IMG/VR virus record: IMGVR_UViG_3300030106_001791
Span: 1-39,301 of that record
Length of the DNA stretch: 39,301 nucleotides
From: a virus
Reading direction: 5' to 3' (one strand)
The translations under genes and the position numbers were made by a program. The notes under the pieces are model-generated. The model ran no database searches and was not told where the DNA came from. It saw only the letters and a list, made by a program, of their open reading frames with translations. Positions 24,926-33,341 of the stretch are shown piece after piece. Each line of letters opens with the position of its first letter. Position 1 is the stretch's first letter.

Positions 24926-25097
24926 AGATGACTCAGTTAAACTTCAAGTTATGATTCCTACTCAGTTAGAAAAAAGAATTAATTATCTAGCTGAAGCCCA
25001 GGGAATTAATAAAGCTGACCTAGTTAAACGTGTATTAACTGTATGGTTCGAGCAAAACTACGAAGCTAAGTACGATTTTTGGAGTCAAGTTAATTGA
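24915..25097 (+). CDS. Ribbon-helix-helix (CopG/Arc-type) DNA-binding protein
   Basis: This 60-residue protein has the compact RHH layout: a beta strand (VKLQVMIPTQLEKRI, residues 8-22) and two helices (INYLAEAQGINKADLVKRVL, 22-41, with a turn at QGIN). It would bind an operator as a dimer. GGAGG at 24900-24904 precedes the ATG. Its stop overlaps the TTG start of the RNA polymerase (TTGA), so regulator and polymerase are translated from one message. It may repress early host-type promoters or tune polymerase expression; the target is not visible. Confidence 0.7.
   Translation: MLNKDDSVKLQVMIPTQLEKRINYLAEAQGINKADLVKRVLTVWFEQNYEAKYDFWSQVN
25081..25096 (+). promoter_or_regulatory. Ribosome-binding site for the TTG start of RNA polymerase
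   Basis: GGAG at 25081-25084 lies 9 nt before the TTG at 25094, within the last codons of the RHH gene, favouring this start over internal ATGs. Confidence 0.5.
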
Positions 25098-27475
25098 GTA
25101 CACTTGAAGACCAGTTAGCTAATGAAAAATTAATGCTTAATCTTGGACGAGACAGGGTAAGAGCTGCTTCGTCCAGGAGGAAAGCAAACAACATGGAGTC
25201 TCTTTCAGAATATGGAGAGACTCTTTGTTCTGTTGGTGTACAAAATATTATTTATAACTTGCGAGCAGTAAGAAAGAAGATAGAGAAGGGCAGAGCTGGA
25301 CAAAACTATGCTTTACTTACTCCATTATTAGACCTCGACCCAAGCCAGATAGCAGCAGCTTCGATAAGATCGGTAGTCGATAGCTTAAGCATGACTCCTA
25401 CGCTGCACCAGGTATCTAACAACGTGATAGAAAAGATATGGATTGAGACTATGTTAGATAGGGCAACTGATAATGAACTAAGTAAATATAAACGTGGTCG
25501 GCATAAGAAAAGATACAGAATATTTTTAATAAATAATATGATTAATACAGAGCAATGGAATCCCAGGCAACGAATGGCAAGCGGTTTATTTATGGTCGAA
25601 CTAATACAAAAATATACTGGTTTAATAGAAATAGTTCTGGACAAATCTACAACACCACCTAAAAGGATAGTCAGGGCGACACAAGATTGTATGAATTGGA
25701 TTAAGGATGTTGATGAAAAATTAAAACTTATGAGTCCTAATTTTTTGCCTATGCTGGTAGAACCTAAAGAATTTACAACTCCTTATGATGGCGGATATAT
25801 AACGAAGCCAGCTCGATATAATTTATTTAAAAGTAACAACGAGATACTTGCTAAAAACATTAAAGGCAATGAACCTTATCTTAATGCTGTTAATATCCAG
25901 GGCAAAGTAGCCTGGCAAGTAAACAAATATATATTAGATCAAGCTCTATATGCTTACGATAATAATTTAGAGATCGGATGCTTGCTACCAAGAGACGGAT
26001 ACTCTGTACCTCCATATCCTAAGCATTGCGAAACGGATAGCCAGGAAGTTTTGCAATGGAGAATAAACTGCAAGAATATAATCGACAAGAATAACTACAC
26101 ACAAGGTAGTCGTATTGGTATAGCTAAAACATTTTGGATGGCAAAGAAATTTAAGGATGCCGAGCAATTATATTTTCCAAAGCAGCTAGACTTTCGAGGA
26201 CGTATCTACGATAGAGTTCCATACCTTAACAGCCAGGGCAATGATCTATCGAGGGCGCTATTACAATTTACAAAAGGTAAGCTAATAAAAACTGAAGAGG
26301 ATTTGAATTGGTTAAAGATACATGGTGCAAATATGTATGGAATCAAGTCAGATTTCAAAACAAGAATACAATGGGTTAACGAGAACATTAATTTAATTTA
26401 TGGAGCTGGTAGAGATTGTTGGAGTCAGCCAGAATTTTGGATGCGTGGCAGCAAGGCTTGGAGTTTTCTTAGTTTTTGCAGGGCAATGTATTTATATTCA
26501 CAAGAACCAAGTAGCTATTTATGTCAGCTTCCCTGCCACCTTGATTGTACTTGCAGCTCAATTCAGCATTTCTCTGGCTTGCTTCGCAGCAAAGTGATGG
26601 GAGAAAAAGTTAACCTGGTAAATAGCGAGCAGCCACAAGATATATACAGCGAGGTAGCACAAGCAGTTAACAACGAACTAAGGTCGGACGATCAGGAAGT
26701 AAATAGGAAATGGTTAATGCTTAATCCTGATAGATCACTAGCCAAGCCTTGCGTAATGACAGCTCCTTACGCTGCAACTAACAGCGCCTTCTATCACTTT
26801 GCTTACTCCTGGGCTAATGAAAAAATGATGACGACAATGGGTAAAGGTAAACATAACTGGTTAAGAAAACCATTAGCTAAAAGTACTGTGGGTTACATGG
26901 CTCAGTTACTTTATAAGCATTCATGCCAGGCTATTAAGCCAGCAGTAGGAGCTATGAAATTCTTTAGGCACATAGGTAGAGAGCTAGGTAAGGATAATAA
27001 GGGAGTGCAATGGCATAGTCCTAGTGGATTGTTGGTACATCAAAAGTATTTAGATCAAAAGAAATCAAGAATCCAATTAAAGTATTTATCTGACGTTTAT
27101 CTGGATATAAGAACAAACATAGATACTCAAAAAGTAGATACAAGAAAGATGTCACTAGCTATCTCAGCAAATATATTGCATAGTTTTGATGCAAGTCACA
27201 TGGCATTATCCACAATTCATGCTTCAATAAAAGGAGTCGAAAATATTGCTGGAATCCACGATTGTTTCGTTACTACTCCGTCTGAAATGAGTGAACTGCG
27301 CAACTCAGTTAGACAAACATTCGCTGATATGTATTCAGAGAATTGTTTATCGAAGCTAAAGGCAGAATTAAAAGCACAACTAACAGACAACCAAATAAAA
27401 CATCTACCCTCCGAGCCTACGCTTGGCGAGTTAGATGTTGAACAAACTAGAACATCTACTTATTTTGTCACATGA
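25094..27475 (+). CDS. Single-subunit DNA-directed RNA polymerase (T7 gp1-like)
   Basis: This 793-residue polymerase transcribes the phage middle and late genes from its own promoters. The catalytic motifs are intact: the DFRGR motif (residues 366-370, LDFRGRIYD), motif A HLDCTCSSIQHFSG with metal-binding Asp484, motif B with Lys551 and Tyr559 (AKPCVMTAPYAAT), and motif C GIHDCF with Asp723. The distance from motif C to the end (about 70) matches T7, but the C-terminus is STYFVT rather than the FAFA foot. The N-terminal region is about 90 residues shorter than in T7 (883). It starts at TTG overlapping the RHH gene and overlaps the SSB gene by 4 nt. Confidence 0.96.
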   Translation: MSTLEDQLANEKLMLNLGRDRVRAASSRRKANNMESLSEYGETLCSVGVQNIIYNLRAVRKKIEKGRAGQNYALLTPLLDLDPSQIAAASIRSVVDSLSMTPTLHQVSNNVIEKIWIETMLDRATDNELSKYKRGRHKKRYRIFLINNMINTEQWNPRQRMASGLFMVELIQKYTGLIEIVLDKSTTPPKRIVRATQDCMNWIKDVDEKLKLMSPNFLPMLVEPKEFTTPYDGGYITKPARYNLFKSNNEILAKNIKGNEPYLNAVNIQGKVAWQVNKYILDQALYAYDNNLEIGCLLPRDGYSVPPYPKHCETDSQEVLQWRINCKNIIDKNNYTQGSRIGIAKTFWMAKKFKDAEQLYFPKQLDFRGRIYDRVPYLNSQGNDLSRALLQFTKGKLIKTEEDLNWLKIHGANMYGIKSDFKTRIQWVNENINLIYGAGRDCWSQPEFWMRGSKAWSFLSFCRAMYLYSQEPSSYLCQLPCHLDCTCSSIQHFSGLLRSKVMGEKVNLVNSEQPQDIYSEVAQAVNNELRSDDQEVNRKWLMLNPDRSLAKPCVMTAPYAATNSAFYHFAYSWANEKMMTTMGKGKHNWLRKPLAKSTVGYMAQLLYKHSCQAIKPAVGAMKFFRHIGRELGKDNKGVQWHSPSGLLVHQKYLDQKKSRIQLKYLSDVYLDIRTNIDTQKVDTRKMSLAISANILHSFDASHMALSTIHASIKGVENIAGIHDCFVTTPSEMSELRNSVRQTFADMYSENCLSKLKAELKAQLTDNQIKHLPSEPTLGELDVEQTRTSTYFVT

Positions 27476-28095
27476 CTTTAAAAGCATTTTATGTCGTCAC
27501 TCCCAAGTGCCAACCACAATATGCCTGGTTAGTTGAACCAGACACAGCCTTTAACAAGCGTCCAGAATGGAAGGTTGATTTAATCCTGGACTCTAATGAT
27601 CCTAAAACTGCTAGTGTTGCACAGCAAATAGAGGATGGCTTCGAGGCATACAAGAAGTCACTAAAAGAAATAAATCCAGGTAAAACATTTAAGTTAGCCG
27701 ACAGTACAAGGTTTGAATTTACTACTCACAATGGAGCTAAAGTTTTTAAAGTAAAAACCAGGAGATATGTAACTGGAACAGGCCAGGATGGGAAGCCATA
27801 TCAATTAACACCACCATTGTTAATGGATAAATACAAGACTCCTATTACTGGAGAGGAGAGAGAAAAGTATAAAGGATTAGGAGAAGGAACTGTTGTCCAG
27901 GTACGACTACGTTGCCAGGGATATGACCACCCTGCTCATGGAGTTGGGCTAACAATACAGCCTGACTTAGTAGTGTTCCATAACTTTGTACCTTATGAAA
28001 AAGAAGTCAGCCTTGAAGGGTTCGAGTTCGAGAGTGAAGAGAAGGATCTCGCACCCTCAAACATTGACAACAGCTCAGGGGGAAATACATTTTAG
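27472..28095 (+). CDS. Single-stranded DNA-binding protein (T7 gp2.5-like)
   Basis: The 207-residue product protects ssDNA in replication and recombination. The opening (MTLKAFYVVTPKCQPQYAWL), KRPEWKVDLIL and later GEGTVVQVRLRCQGYDHPAH fit gp2.5-type OB-fold SSBs next to RNA polymerase. In T7 the last 26 residues are very acidic and end in Phe, contacting the DNA polymerase. Here the final Phe is present (GGNTF), but the acidic cluster (EFESEEKD) lies further in and the last 15 residues are nearly neutral. The ATGA overlap with the polymerase gene indicates coupled translation. It overlaps the endonuclease gene. Confidence 0.88.
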   Translation: MTLKAFYVVTPKCQPQYAWLVEPDTAFNKRPEWKVDLILDSNDPKTASVAQQIEDGFEAYKKSLKEINPGKTFKLADSTRFEFTTHNGAKVFKVKTRRYVTGTGQDGKPYQLTPPLLMDKYKTPITGEEREKYKGLGEGTVVQVRLRCQGYDHPAHGVGLTIQPDLVVFHNFVPYEKEVSLEGFEFESEEKDLAPSNIDNSSGGNTF

Positions 28096-28438
28096 ATCAA
28101 AGTTCGAGGCGCAAGTTGCCAAAGAACTAATAAAATCTAAAGCTAAGTTTACCTATGAATCTGTCAGCTATGATTACATCATCAGCAGTAGCTACACTCC
28201 TGACTTCATCCTCCCTAAGTGTGTGGTCGAAGTCAAAGGAGTACTTACTAAAGAGGAAAGAAAAAAATATATTGCAGTTAAGACGCAACATCCCACACTA
28301 AGTATTCGTTTTTGTTTTCAAAACGCAAAGAACAAACTTAGTAAAGCCAAGAGAAGCCTGACGTATTGGCAATGGGCTGAACGTCATGGCTTTCCCTGGT
28401 GCAACAAAACTATCCCTAAAGAATGGTATGAAAATTAA
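28064..28438 (+). CDS. Endonuclease I (T7 gp3-like Holliday-junction resolvase)
   Basis: This enzyme cuts branched DNA and helps degrade host DNA. The catalytic set is visible: Glu in FRSKFEAQVAKEL, Asp in YTPDFILP, and ExK in VVEVKG, as in T7 endonuclease I. The C-terminal part (QHPTLSIRFCFQNAKNKLSK, WAERHGFPW, IPKEW) also matches. The start is uncertain. TTG at 28064 gives 124 residues and puts the catalytic Glu near position 15 (20 in T7), with minimal overlap with SSB; an ATG at 27995 or 27986 would overlap SSB by about 100 nt. No strong ribosome site supports any choice. Confidence 0.88.
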   Translation: MTTAQGEIHFRSKFEAQVAKELIKSKAKFTYESVSYDYIISSSYTPDFILPKCVVEVKGVLTKEERKKYIAVKTQHPTLSIRFCFQNAKNKLSKAKRSLTYWQWAERHGFPWCNKTIPKEWYEN

Positions 28439-28520
28439 AGAAAAAATTTTTCAGGCAAAGAAAAGAATAAAAGAATTAGAAAGACTTATTGCCTATTGGG
28501 AAAATGCCAAGCAAATATAA
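28428..28520 (+). CDS. Putative 30-aa coiled-coil peptide bridging endonuclease and primase genes
   Basis: The frame encodes MKIKEKIFQAKKRIKELERL and ends YWENAKQI, a single charged amphipathic helix. It starts 11 nt before the endonuclease stop and ends 17 nt inside the primase-helicase gene, covering the whole gap. This layout is typical of small coupling genes. It could be real or only a leader frame. Confidence 0.4.
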   Translation: MKIKEKIFQAKKRIKELERLIAYWENAKQI

Positions 28521-30096
28521 AAGCAAAGAGCCTTGTCCAGAGTGCGGAAGTAAAGATAACGTAGCTGTTTATGATGATGGTCATAAGCATTGCTTTGGAT
28601 GTGGCTGGCAATATCAACCAGGTAAAGATAAACCAACAAAAACATTTACACCAATGAAGAAACAATGGAAGCCTTTAGTTCCACTACCCTGCGAACTACC
28701 TAAACGTGGAATCACTAAAGAAACTTGCGAACTATTTGGTTATGGGATTGCAAATTTTAATGGAGCTGATTGCCAAGTAGCTAGTTATAAAAGTCAAAGC
28801 GGAATACTTGCAGCTCAACATATAAGATTTAGAGACAAGAGATTTATATGGCAAGGAGAACTAAAAGATATAAAGCTATGGGGTCAGGATTTATGGAGAC
28901 AACACAATACTGGTCAGACATTTGTTGTCATTACTGAAGGAGAGATAGATGCAATGTCTGTTTCCCAGGTGCAAGGTAACAAGTTTCCTGTAGTTAGTTT
29001 GCCTTCGGGAGCGCAAAGTGCTACGAAGTATGTAGCTGCAAATTTGTCATGGTTATCTCAGTTCGTCCGTATAGTTATTTGTTTTGACTCGGACGCACCT
29101 GGTTTGGATGCTGCCGAAAAGGTTGCAAAAGTCTTACCTACTGGTAAGGCAGCTATCGCAAACCTACCAAGAAAGGATGCTAATGAAATGCTCCTCGCAG
29201 GGGAAGGCGAGTTACTTAAAGACTTACTCTGGAAAGCAAGTCCTGTTAGACCCGACAACATACACTCTGCCTACAGTTTATGGGAAGATTTAATTAAAGA
29301 GGATACCTCAAAGGTATGTAGTTATCCCTTCCCAGAACTAAATAGAATATGTTGCGGTTTTCGTAAGCAAAGTTTGACTACTATCTGCGCTGGTACTGGA
29401 GTTGGAAAGAGTTTACTATGCAGAGAACTAGCTCATCATTTTTTAATTAACGGACTTAAAGTAGGATGGATAGGCTTAGAAGAAAGCAGCAAGAGAAGTT
29501 TACAAGGCATACTATCTATTGCATTAAACAAACCAATACATTTAGACGAGAAAGCAGTAGATCAGGAGGAGCTAAGACAAGCCTTTGATTATTTATTTAG
29601 CGACAATAACTTTATATTGCTGCAACACTTTGGTTCACTAGATCCTGACAGGTTAATAGATCAAATAACATACATGGCAACTGGCGAGGAATGTGACGTT
29701 ATATTCCTGGATCATATTTCCCTGGTAGTAAGTGGACTAAGTGATGGGGATGAAAGAAAACAAATAGATGTATGTTGTACCAAGCTGAGACAAGTGGTAG
29801 AAAAAACAGGAGTAGGTTTAGTTATGGTTAGTCACTTAAGAAGGACGGATGGTAAACCAGCAGAGGAAGGAGGAGACGTTAACTTGCAAAGCCTAAGAGG
29901 GAGTTCAAGCATAGCTCAGTTAAGTGACTTGGTGATTTGTGGTATTAGATCGCAGCAAGACGAGGCAACATCAAACGAACTACAGTTAAAAGTATTAAAG
30001 AATAGACATAGCGGTACATTAGGTCGAGCTGACAAGCTCGAATACAACGAGAAAACTGGCAGACTATCTGCCTCCCTTACTGATTTTTTATTATGA
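28504..30096 (+). CDS. Primase-helicase (T7 gp4-like)
   Basis: The 530-residue protein unwinds DNA and primes lagging-strand synthesis. Zn-binding cysteines are C11, C14, C30 and C33 (CPECG, CFGCGW). The TOPRIM primase core has Glu145 (TEGEIDAMS) and Asp195/Asp197 (CFDSDAPG). The RecA-type helicase has Walker A AGTGVGKS at 296-303 and Walker B DVIFLDH at 398-404, with MVSHLRR after it. I start at ATG 28504 (GGGA 4 nt upstream) rather than an in-frame TTG at 28489. The C-terminus (RLSASLTDFLL) lacks the acidic tail by which T7 gp4 binds DNA polymerase. Its stop overlaps the exonuclease start (ATGA), leaving no room for gene 5. Confidence 0.95.
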   Translation: MPSKYKSKEPCPECGSKDNVAVYDDGHKHCFGCGWQYQPGKDKPTKTFTPMKKQWKPLVPLPCELPKRGITKETCELFGYGIANFNGADCQVASYKSQSGILAAQHIRFRDKRFIWQGELKDIKLWGQDLWRQHNTGQTFVVITEGEIDAMSVSQVQGNKFPVVSLPSGAQSATKYVAANLSWLSQFVRIVICFDSDAPGLDAAEKVAKVLPTGKAAIANLPRKDANEMLLAGEGELLKDLLWKASPVRPDNIHSAYSLWEDLIKEDTSKVCSYPFPELNRICCGFRKQSLTTICAGTGVGKSLLCRELAHHFLINGLKVGWIGLEESSKRSLQGILSIALNKPIHLDEKAVDQEELRQAFDYLFSDNNFILLQHFGSLDPDRLIDQITYMATGEECDVIFLDHISLVVSGLSDGDERKQIDVCCTKLRQVVEKTGVGLVMVSHLRRTDGKPAEEGGDVNLQSLRGSSSIAQLSDLVICGIRSQQDEATSNELQLKVLKNRHSGTLGRADKLEYNEKTGRLSASLTDFLL

Positions 30097-30833
30097 CCTT
30101 ATTAATTGACGGAGATCACTTGGCTTTTACTGCTGCTTGTGCAGTAGAACAAGTAGTTGAATGGGAAACTAATGTATGGACTACTCATTCTTTTTTAAGT
30201 GATGCAACTAAAGTAGTCGAAACAAAACTAAAAGGCTTTATTGATATAGCTGAAGATGAAAAGGTAGTGATGACATTTAGTTCATACCCTACATTTAGAC
30301 ATGAAATATTCCAGGACTACAAAGCAAACAGAATAACAAAGCGCAAGCCTACAGTATTTAAACCATTAATAGAATGGATGGAACAGGAATGGGAGTCAAT
30401 AAGATACGCTAACTGCGAAGGGGATGACGTACTAGGAATTTTAGCTACATCAAAAACTTATGATGATCCAGTAATAGTTAGTGTTGATAAAGATATGAGA
30501 ACTATACCCTGCAAACTATTAGCTGGAGACGATCTCGAACTAATAACTAAAAGGCAAGCCGATAGAAATTGGATGAAGCAAGCGTGTAGCGGAGATCCAA
30601 CTGACAACTATAAAGGTATTCCAGGTGTAGGTTTAGTAGGAGCTGACAAGATACTAGGAGATAGTATTAAGTTAGATGATATGTGGGAGAAGGTAGTCGA
30701 GGCATATAAGAAACAAAAGCTAACTTATGCTGACGCATTATTAAATGCCAGGCTGTCTAGGATACTACGTCAAGAAGATATTAATTTAAATACAGGAAAA
30801 ATTAAATTGTGGTCGCCAAAGAAAAAATTATAG
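30093..30833 (+). CDS. 5'-3' exonuclease (T7 gp6-like, FEN/PIN fold)
   Basis: This 246-residue nuclease removes RNA primers and degrades host DNA to nucleotides. Metal-binding acids are in MTLLIDGDHLAF, the NCEGDDVLG motif and VSVDKDM. The helix-hairpin-helix region ACSGDPTDNYKGIPGVGLVG is standard for the family. It is somewhat shorter than T7 gp6 (300). The start overlaps the helicase stop by 4 nt. Its 3' end overlaps the convergent 48-residue gene by 6 nt. Without a phage polymerase, its primer-removal function must work with a polymerase from another source. Confidence 0.93.
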   Translation: MTLLIDGDHLAFTAACAVEQVVEWETNVWTTHSFLSDATKVVETKLKGFIDIAEDEKVVMTFSSYPTFRHEIFQDYKANRITKRKPTVFKPLIEWMEQEWESIRYANCEGDDVLGILATSKTYDDPVIVSVDKDMRTIPCKLLAGDDLELITKRQADRNWMKQACSGDPTDNYKGIPGVGLVGADKILGDSIKLDDMWEKVVEAYKKQKLTYADALLNARLSRILRQEDINLNTGKIKLWSPKKKL

Positions 30834-30974
30834 ATCAAGAGAATTTTTCTTTTTAGGAAAACCAGCTTGCATATTCTTATATGCTTGAGGAGATATAGTG
30901 CTATCCTTTTTACTTCTACTTGTACCAGCTTTCTTTCTTTTGTTTATGTTGTAATACAAGCCTTTCTTAGCCAT
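30828..30974 (-). CDS. Small basic protein (48 aa) antisense inside the rightward unit
   Basis: The complete product starts MAKKGLYYNINKRKKAGTSR and continues through SKKDSTISPQAYKNMQAGFP with a KKK near the end. Short KGLYYNINKRKKAGTSR proteins are, as I recall, recurrent in marine phages, which makes this frame credible. It is the only gene on the minus strand between the early region and the scaffold. It runs convergent with the exonuclease gene and divergent from the next gene. It is very basic (over 13 Lys/Arg) and probably binds nucleic acid or the virion. Its expression would need a promoter near 30975-30991 or read-through from a leftward transcript. Confidence 0.7.
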   Translation of the reverse strand: MAKKGLYYNINKRKKAGTSRSKKDSTISPQAYKNMQAGFPKKKNSLDL

Positions 30975-30991
30975 AGTAATTAAAGTAATAT

Positions 30992-31201
30992 ATGTATAAC
31001 TTAGCATTGTTTATGGAAGCTGACGACTTGTTCCCACCTATTGATGAGGCATTAATTAAAAAGTTAAATGAAATATATCCAGAGAAATGTCCAGATATTG
31101 ATACTAAAGACAGGCAGATTTGGTATAACGCAGGGCAACGAAGCGTGGTAAAAATGTTAATTTCCGTTTATGATGAGCAAAGTAACACGTTGCGGAGTTA
31201 G
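30992..31201 (+). CDS. Small conserved hypothetical protein before portal cluster (69 aa)
   Basis: The core (DDLFPPIDEALIKKLNEIYP, then CPDIDTKDRQIWYNAGQRSV) matches a family I associate with marine T7-like phages just upstream of the portal gene. The protein is acidic at the front and ends in a helix (VKMLISVYDEQSN). ATG at 30992 is used; ATG at 31013 (MEADDLFPP) is an equally good start, and neither has a ribosome site. Function unknown. Confidence 0.7.
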   Translation: MYNLALFMEADDLFPPIDEALIKKLNEIYPEKCPDIDTKDRQIWYNAGQRSVVKMLISVYDEQSNTLRS

Positions 31202-31203
31202 CT

Positions 31204-31515
31204 ATGTGCGGAGGCGGAGGTCGTCCACCAGATAGAACGGACGAAATGCTTAAGGTACAGCGAGAACAAATTGCTGAACAAAAAAGACAATACGAACAAA
31301 CAAGAGCTGACCAGCAAGCTAGGCAAGCAGAGCAAGAGAAGATAGCTTCTGCTCCTTCAGCTCCACCACCTTCGGCAACAGCTCAACGTCCAGCAGCAGC
31401 GCTTGAATTACCAGGAGGAACTCCAGGAATAGGAGCTGCACAAACACGCAGAGGATATGGTAGAAGAAGATTAAGAACAGATTTAAAGTCTGGCTCAGGC
31501 TTACAAATACCTTAA
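31204..31515 (+). CDS. gp7.3-like small virion protein candidate
   Basis: The 103-residue product begins MCGGGGRPPDRTDEMLKVQ, has a Gln/Glu/Arg-rich helix (residues 17-47), an Ala/Pro-rich linker and a basic C-terminus ending RRRLRTDLKSGSGLQIP. The ending resembles that of T7 gp7.3 (Lys-rich, then a Ser/Gly-Gly-x-Ile end), a tail-tip or core protein encoded just before the portal gene, the same place as here. GGAG lies 7 nt upstream of the ATG. The relationship to gp7.3 is inferred from layout and the C-terminal pattern only. Confidence 0.65.
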   Translation: MCGGGGRPPDRTDEMLKVQREQIAEQKRQYEQTRADQQARQAEQEKIASAPSAPPPSATAQRPAAALELPGGTPGIGAAQTRRGYGRRRLRTDLKSGSGLQIP

Positions 31516-31519
31516 ATAA

Positions 31520-33247
31520 ATGGAAGTCACACTTACAAGTGATTTAGATGCAACAGGAAAATCTTATCTTGAAATGGATAAGAAAGGAATTACTGTAGCG
31601 TCTAAGTACGAACAACAAAAATCTAAACGTAATCCTTATGCGGATATAGCAAGGAAGTGTGCAGAGGTTACTATACCTTTTGAATTTCCAGACACACAAT
31701 ATTCTGGTTCAGCTAGAGGACAGGTAAATACACCTCACCAAAGTGTAGGAGCAAGGGGAGTTTCCAACATTGCTAATAAGCTCGGCCTATCTCTTTTCCC
31801 TCCCAACACAAGTATGTTTAAGTTGGAGATAGACGACTTAGCATTAAGACTCCAGGACGTAGATCCGCAACAAAAGACAGAACTAGATAGCGCTTGCGTA
31901 AAGGTAGAGTTAGCAGTAGGTACTATGCTTGAAACACTATCTGCAAGAGCAGCATTGTATGAAGCATTTAAGCAATTAGTTATTGCAGGGAATGTATTGT
32001 TATATGTAAACCCAACTGGTATTCGAGTATTGCATCTTGAAAGATATACACTTACCAGAGATCCAATGGGTAATGTAGAGGAAATAATAATAGAAGAGGA
32101 AGTAAGTCCTAAGTTACTTCCAAAAGGGTTTCTGTCTCCTTCGGATGCAAAACAACACGATAAGGATTATGGGAAAAAAGATTGTAAAATTTATACTTGC
32201 GTTAAATACAAAGATGATAAGTGTCATTGGTATCAAGAGGTAAAAGGTAAACCAGTTCCAGGAACTACTGGTATGAGTCCGAGGGAATGTAGTCCATTCA
32301 TCCCACTACGTTTTCAATCAATGGACGGAGAAGACTACGGACGTTCATACATAGAGCAATGGTATGGCGACCTTTCTGCTCTTGATAATTTGTATCAGGC
32401 AGTATTGGAGGCTAGTGCAGCCATGAGTAAAATTTTATTTATGGTAAATCCCAATGGCACTACAAGGCCAAGAGCCTTAAGTAATGCAGAGAATGGAGCT
32501 ATTATCCAGGGCAACGCTGCGGACGTTACAGTTCTGCAAAGTCAAGGCAAGTTAAATGATATGAGCCTGGCAAACAATACTATAGATAGAATCGAACAAC
32601 GACTTGAGTTTGCTTTCTTGTTCAATAGCGCAGTACAAAGACAGGCTGAAAGAGTTACAGCCGAAGAGATCCGCTATGTTGCTGAATCATTAGATGAAAG
32701 TTTAGCTGGTTTGTATTCTGTATTGACCCAAGAACTACAACTACCTTTAGTTCGTAGGTTGATTTATATAATGCAAAGAACAAATAAAATTCCTGACTTT
32801 CCTAAAGGTCAAGATGGAAAAGATTTAATAATGCCTAAGCCAGTTACAGGTTTAGAAGCTGTAGGTAGAGGAGACGACAGGAATAAATTAATGGATTTTA
32901 TTGGAGCTGCAACAGATACATTAGGAAAAGAGACAATAGAAAAATATATCAATATGGAAGAGGCATTAAGAAGATTGGCAGCAAGTAGTTCTATTGATGT
33001 AACTAACTTAGTTAAGACACCACAACAGTTACAAGAAGAACAACAAGCAGCAGCCCAAGCACAGAAAGAAATGCAACAACAGGAAATGATGGGTAATATA
33101 ATGACAAGCCCTGCTGCTGGCAAAATAGCAGATAACTTTACACAACCAGGTAGTCCGTATGGCCCTCAAATCCAACAACCAGGAGCAGAAGGAGAGCAAG
33201 GAAATGCAGCCCTCCCCAACCTCAGCAACATCCCAACCGCCACTTAG
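31520..33247 (+). CDS. Portal / head-tail connector protein (T7 gp8-like)
   Basis: The 575-residue protein forms the dodecameric portal at the capsid vertex. Recognisable parts include RNPYADIARKCAEVTIPFEF, ARGVSNIANKLGLSLFPPN, and FIPLRFQSMDGEDYGRSYIE. The helical wing segment follows (RVTAEEIRYVAESLDESLAG). The C-terminal tail is Gln-rich (QLQEEQQAAAQAQKEMQQQE). T7 gp8 is 536. It and the scaffold lie in the rightward unit, away from capsid and tail genes on the opposite strand. The 3' end overlaps a 43-residue frame. Confidence 0.95.
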   Translation: MEVTLTSDLDATGKSYLEMDKKGITVASKYEQQKSKRNPYADIARKCAEVTIPFEFPDTQYSGSARGQVNTPHQSVGARGVSNIANKLGLSLFPPNTSMFKLEIDDLALRLQDVDPQQKTELDSACVKVELAVGTMLETLSARAALYEAFKQLVIAGNVLLYVNPTGIRVLHLERYTLTRDPMGNVEEIIIEEEVSPKLLPKGFLSPSDAKQHDKDYGKKDCKIYTCVKYKDDKCHWYQEVKGKPVPGTTGMSPRECSPFIPLRFQSMDGEDYGRSYIEQWYGDLSALDNLYQAVLEASAAMSKILFMVNPNGTTRPRALSNAENGAIIQGNAADVTVLQSQGKLNDMSLANNTIDRIEQRLEFAFLFNSAVQRQAERVTAEEIRYVAESLDESLAGLYSVLTQELQLPLVRRLIYIMQRTNKIPDFPKGQDGKDLIMPKPVTGLEAVGRGDDRNKLMDFIGAATDTLGKETIEKYINMEEALRRLAASSSIDVTNLVKTPQQLQEEQQAAAQAQKEMQQQEMMGNIMTSPAAGKIADNFTQPGSPYGPQIQQPGAEGEQGNAALPNLSNIPTAT

Positions 33248-33335
33248 TAAAGCGGAAGTCACAACTGACTCTCCCGATCTCCCAAGAGAAATTACTATTA
33301 CACCCGAAATGGTTGAGGAGTTCCAAAACAAATAG
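33204..33335 (+). CDS. Small protein between portal and scaffold (43 aa)
   Basis: The frame (MQPSPTSATSQPPLSKAEVT, then EITITPEMVEEFQNK) starts 44 nt inside the portal gene with GGAGAG/AAGGAA upstream, and ends 6 nt before the scaffold ATG, filling the gap exactly. It is Pro/Ser/Thr-rich at the front with an acidic end. It could be a minor scaffold partner or only a coupling frame. Confidence 0.45.
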   Translation: MQPSPTSATSQPPLSKAEVTTDSPDLPREITITPEMVEEFQNK

Positions 33336-33341
33336 ATTATT

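Noticed and set aside
28064-28095. Long SSB/endonuclease overlap with the start at 27986
   Set aside because: The upstream 26 residues have no similarity to endonuclease I and duplicate SSB coding in another frame. A later start is more likely, though not proven.
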